This document shows, one piece after another, positions 14,389 through 14,435 of a stretch of 14,435 nt of DNA. Below the pieces are notes generated by a model that did not search any database, had not been told where the DNA came from, and saw only the letters and a list, made by a program, of their open reading frames with translations. Each line of letters starts with the position of its first letter. The first letter of the stretch is position 1. This DNA is from an uncultured Collinsella sp. Lineage in GTDB: Bacteria > Actinomycetota > Coriobacteriia > Coriobacteriales > Coriobacteriaceae. The DNA lies in the NCBI GenBank assembly GCA_900544465.1, contig UQVT01000035.1, positions 1 through 14,435 on the forward strand, in the 5' to 3' direction. Position numbers and translations under genes: made by a program.

Positions 14389-14435
14389 TGGTGGGCGATA
14401 CAAGATTCGAACTTGTGACCCCATCCGTGTGAAGG
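14389..14435 (-). tRNA. tRNA-Val (anticodon CAC), 5' part beyond the window
   Basis: The visible 3' portion reads on the minus strand as the last two bases of the 5' anticodon stem, loop TTCACAC (anticodon CAC), stem GGATG, variable loop GGGTC, T arm ACAAG-TTCGAAT-CTTGT, acceptor strand ATCGCCC, discriminator A and an encoded CCA. The D arm and 5' acceptor strand are outside the window. Unlike tRNA-Ala here, it encodes its CCA. Confidence 0.92.

Noticed and set aside
12444..14435. Duplicated tRNA 3' end that would mark attL and attR of an element
   Set aside because: I compared the tRNA-Val 3' end with the rest of the segment by eye and found no second copy; tRNA-Ala resembles it only through normal tRNA features.

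Overview
The window looks like chromosomal DNA from a high-GC, gut-type Coriobacteriia actinobacterium, most likely Collinsella or a close relative. This is inferred from gene content, codon bias towards G/C and the accessory protein family at the right end; no database search was run. Every credible gene is on the minus strand, so transcription reads from high to low coordinates.

Right end (12.5-14.4 kb): a partial tRNA-Val(CAC) with its terminator, then an AT-richer accessory segment holding one 381-aa protein with a PD-(D/E)XK-like C-terminal domain. Around it lie three 12-bp direct repeats near the tRNA, a 44-nt perfect hairpin inside the coding sequence, and a 156-bp element with 31-bp perfect inverted arms downstream. 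Next come a promoter, tRNA-Ala(GGC) and a strong intrinsic terminator.

Middle (9.4-12.4 kb): an ABC-F ATPase, a small GTG-started membrane protein overlapping its end, and an M50 (site-2 protease type) membrane metalloprotease.

Left and centre (1-9.3 kb): a tightly packed, co-directional housekeeping run, scpA-scpB-rluB-like-cmk-plsC-ispH-DUF512 radical SAM-der-plsY-gpsA. Spacers are mostly short or negative (8-14 nt overlaps), and Shine-Dalgarno sequences are often embedded in the end of the preceding gene, which suggests translational coupling. The order resembles the cmk-plsC-ispH and DUF512-der-plsY-gpsA arrangements known from Clostridia. Functionally it combines chromosome condensation (ScpAB), 23S rRNA pseudouridylation and ribosome assembly (RluB-like, Der), CMP/dCMP phosphorylation (Cmk), the last MEP-pathway step (IspH) and phosphatidate synthesis (GpsA makes glycerol-3-phosphate, PlsY adds the first acyl chain, PlsC the second).

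The main oddities are a PlsC whose catalytic HX4D motif reads HX4E, the 31-bp inverted-repeat element, the palindrome built into the nuclease-like gene, and the tRNA-to-tRNA accessory slot with possible integrase arm-site relics. No complete new system is evident. The accessory slot is the best place to look for one.
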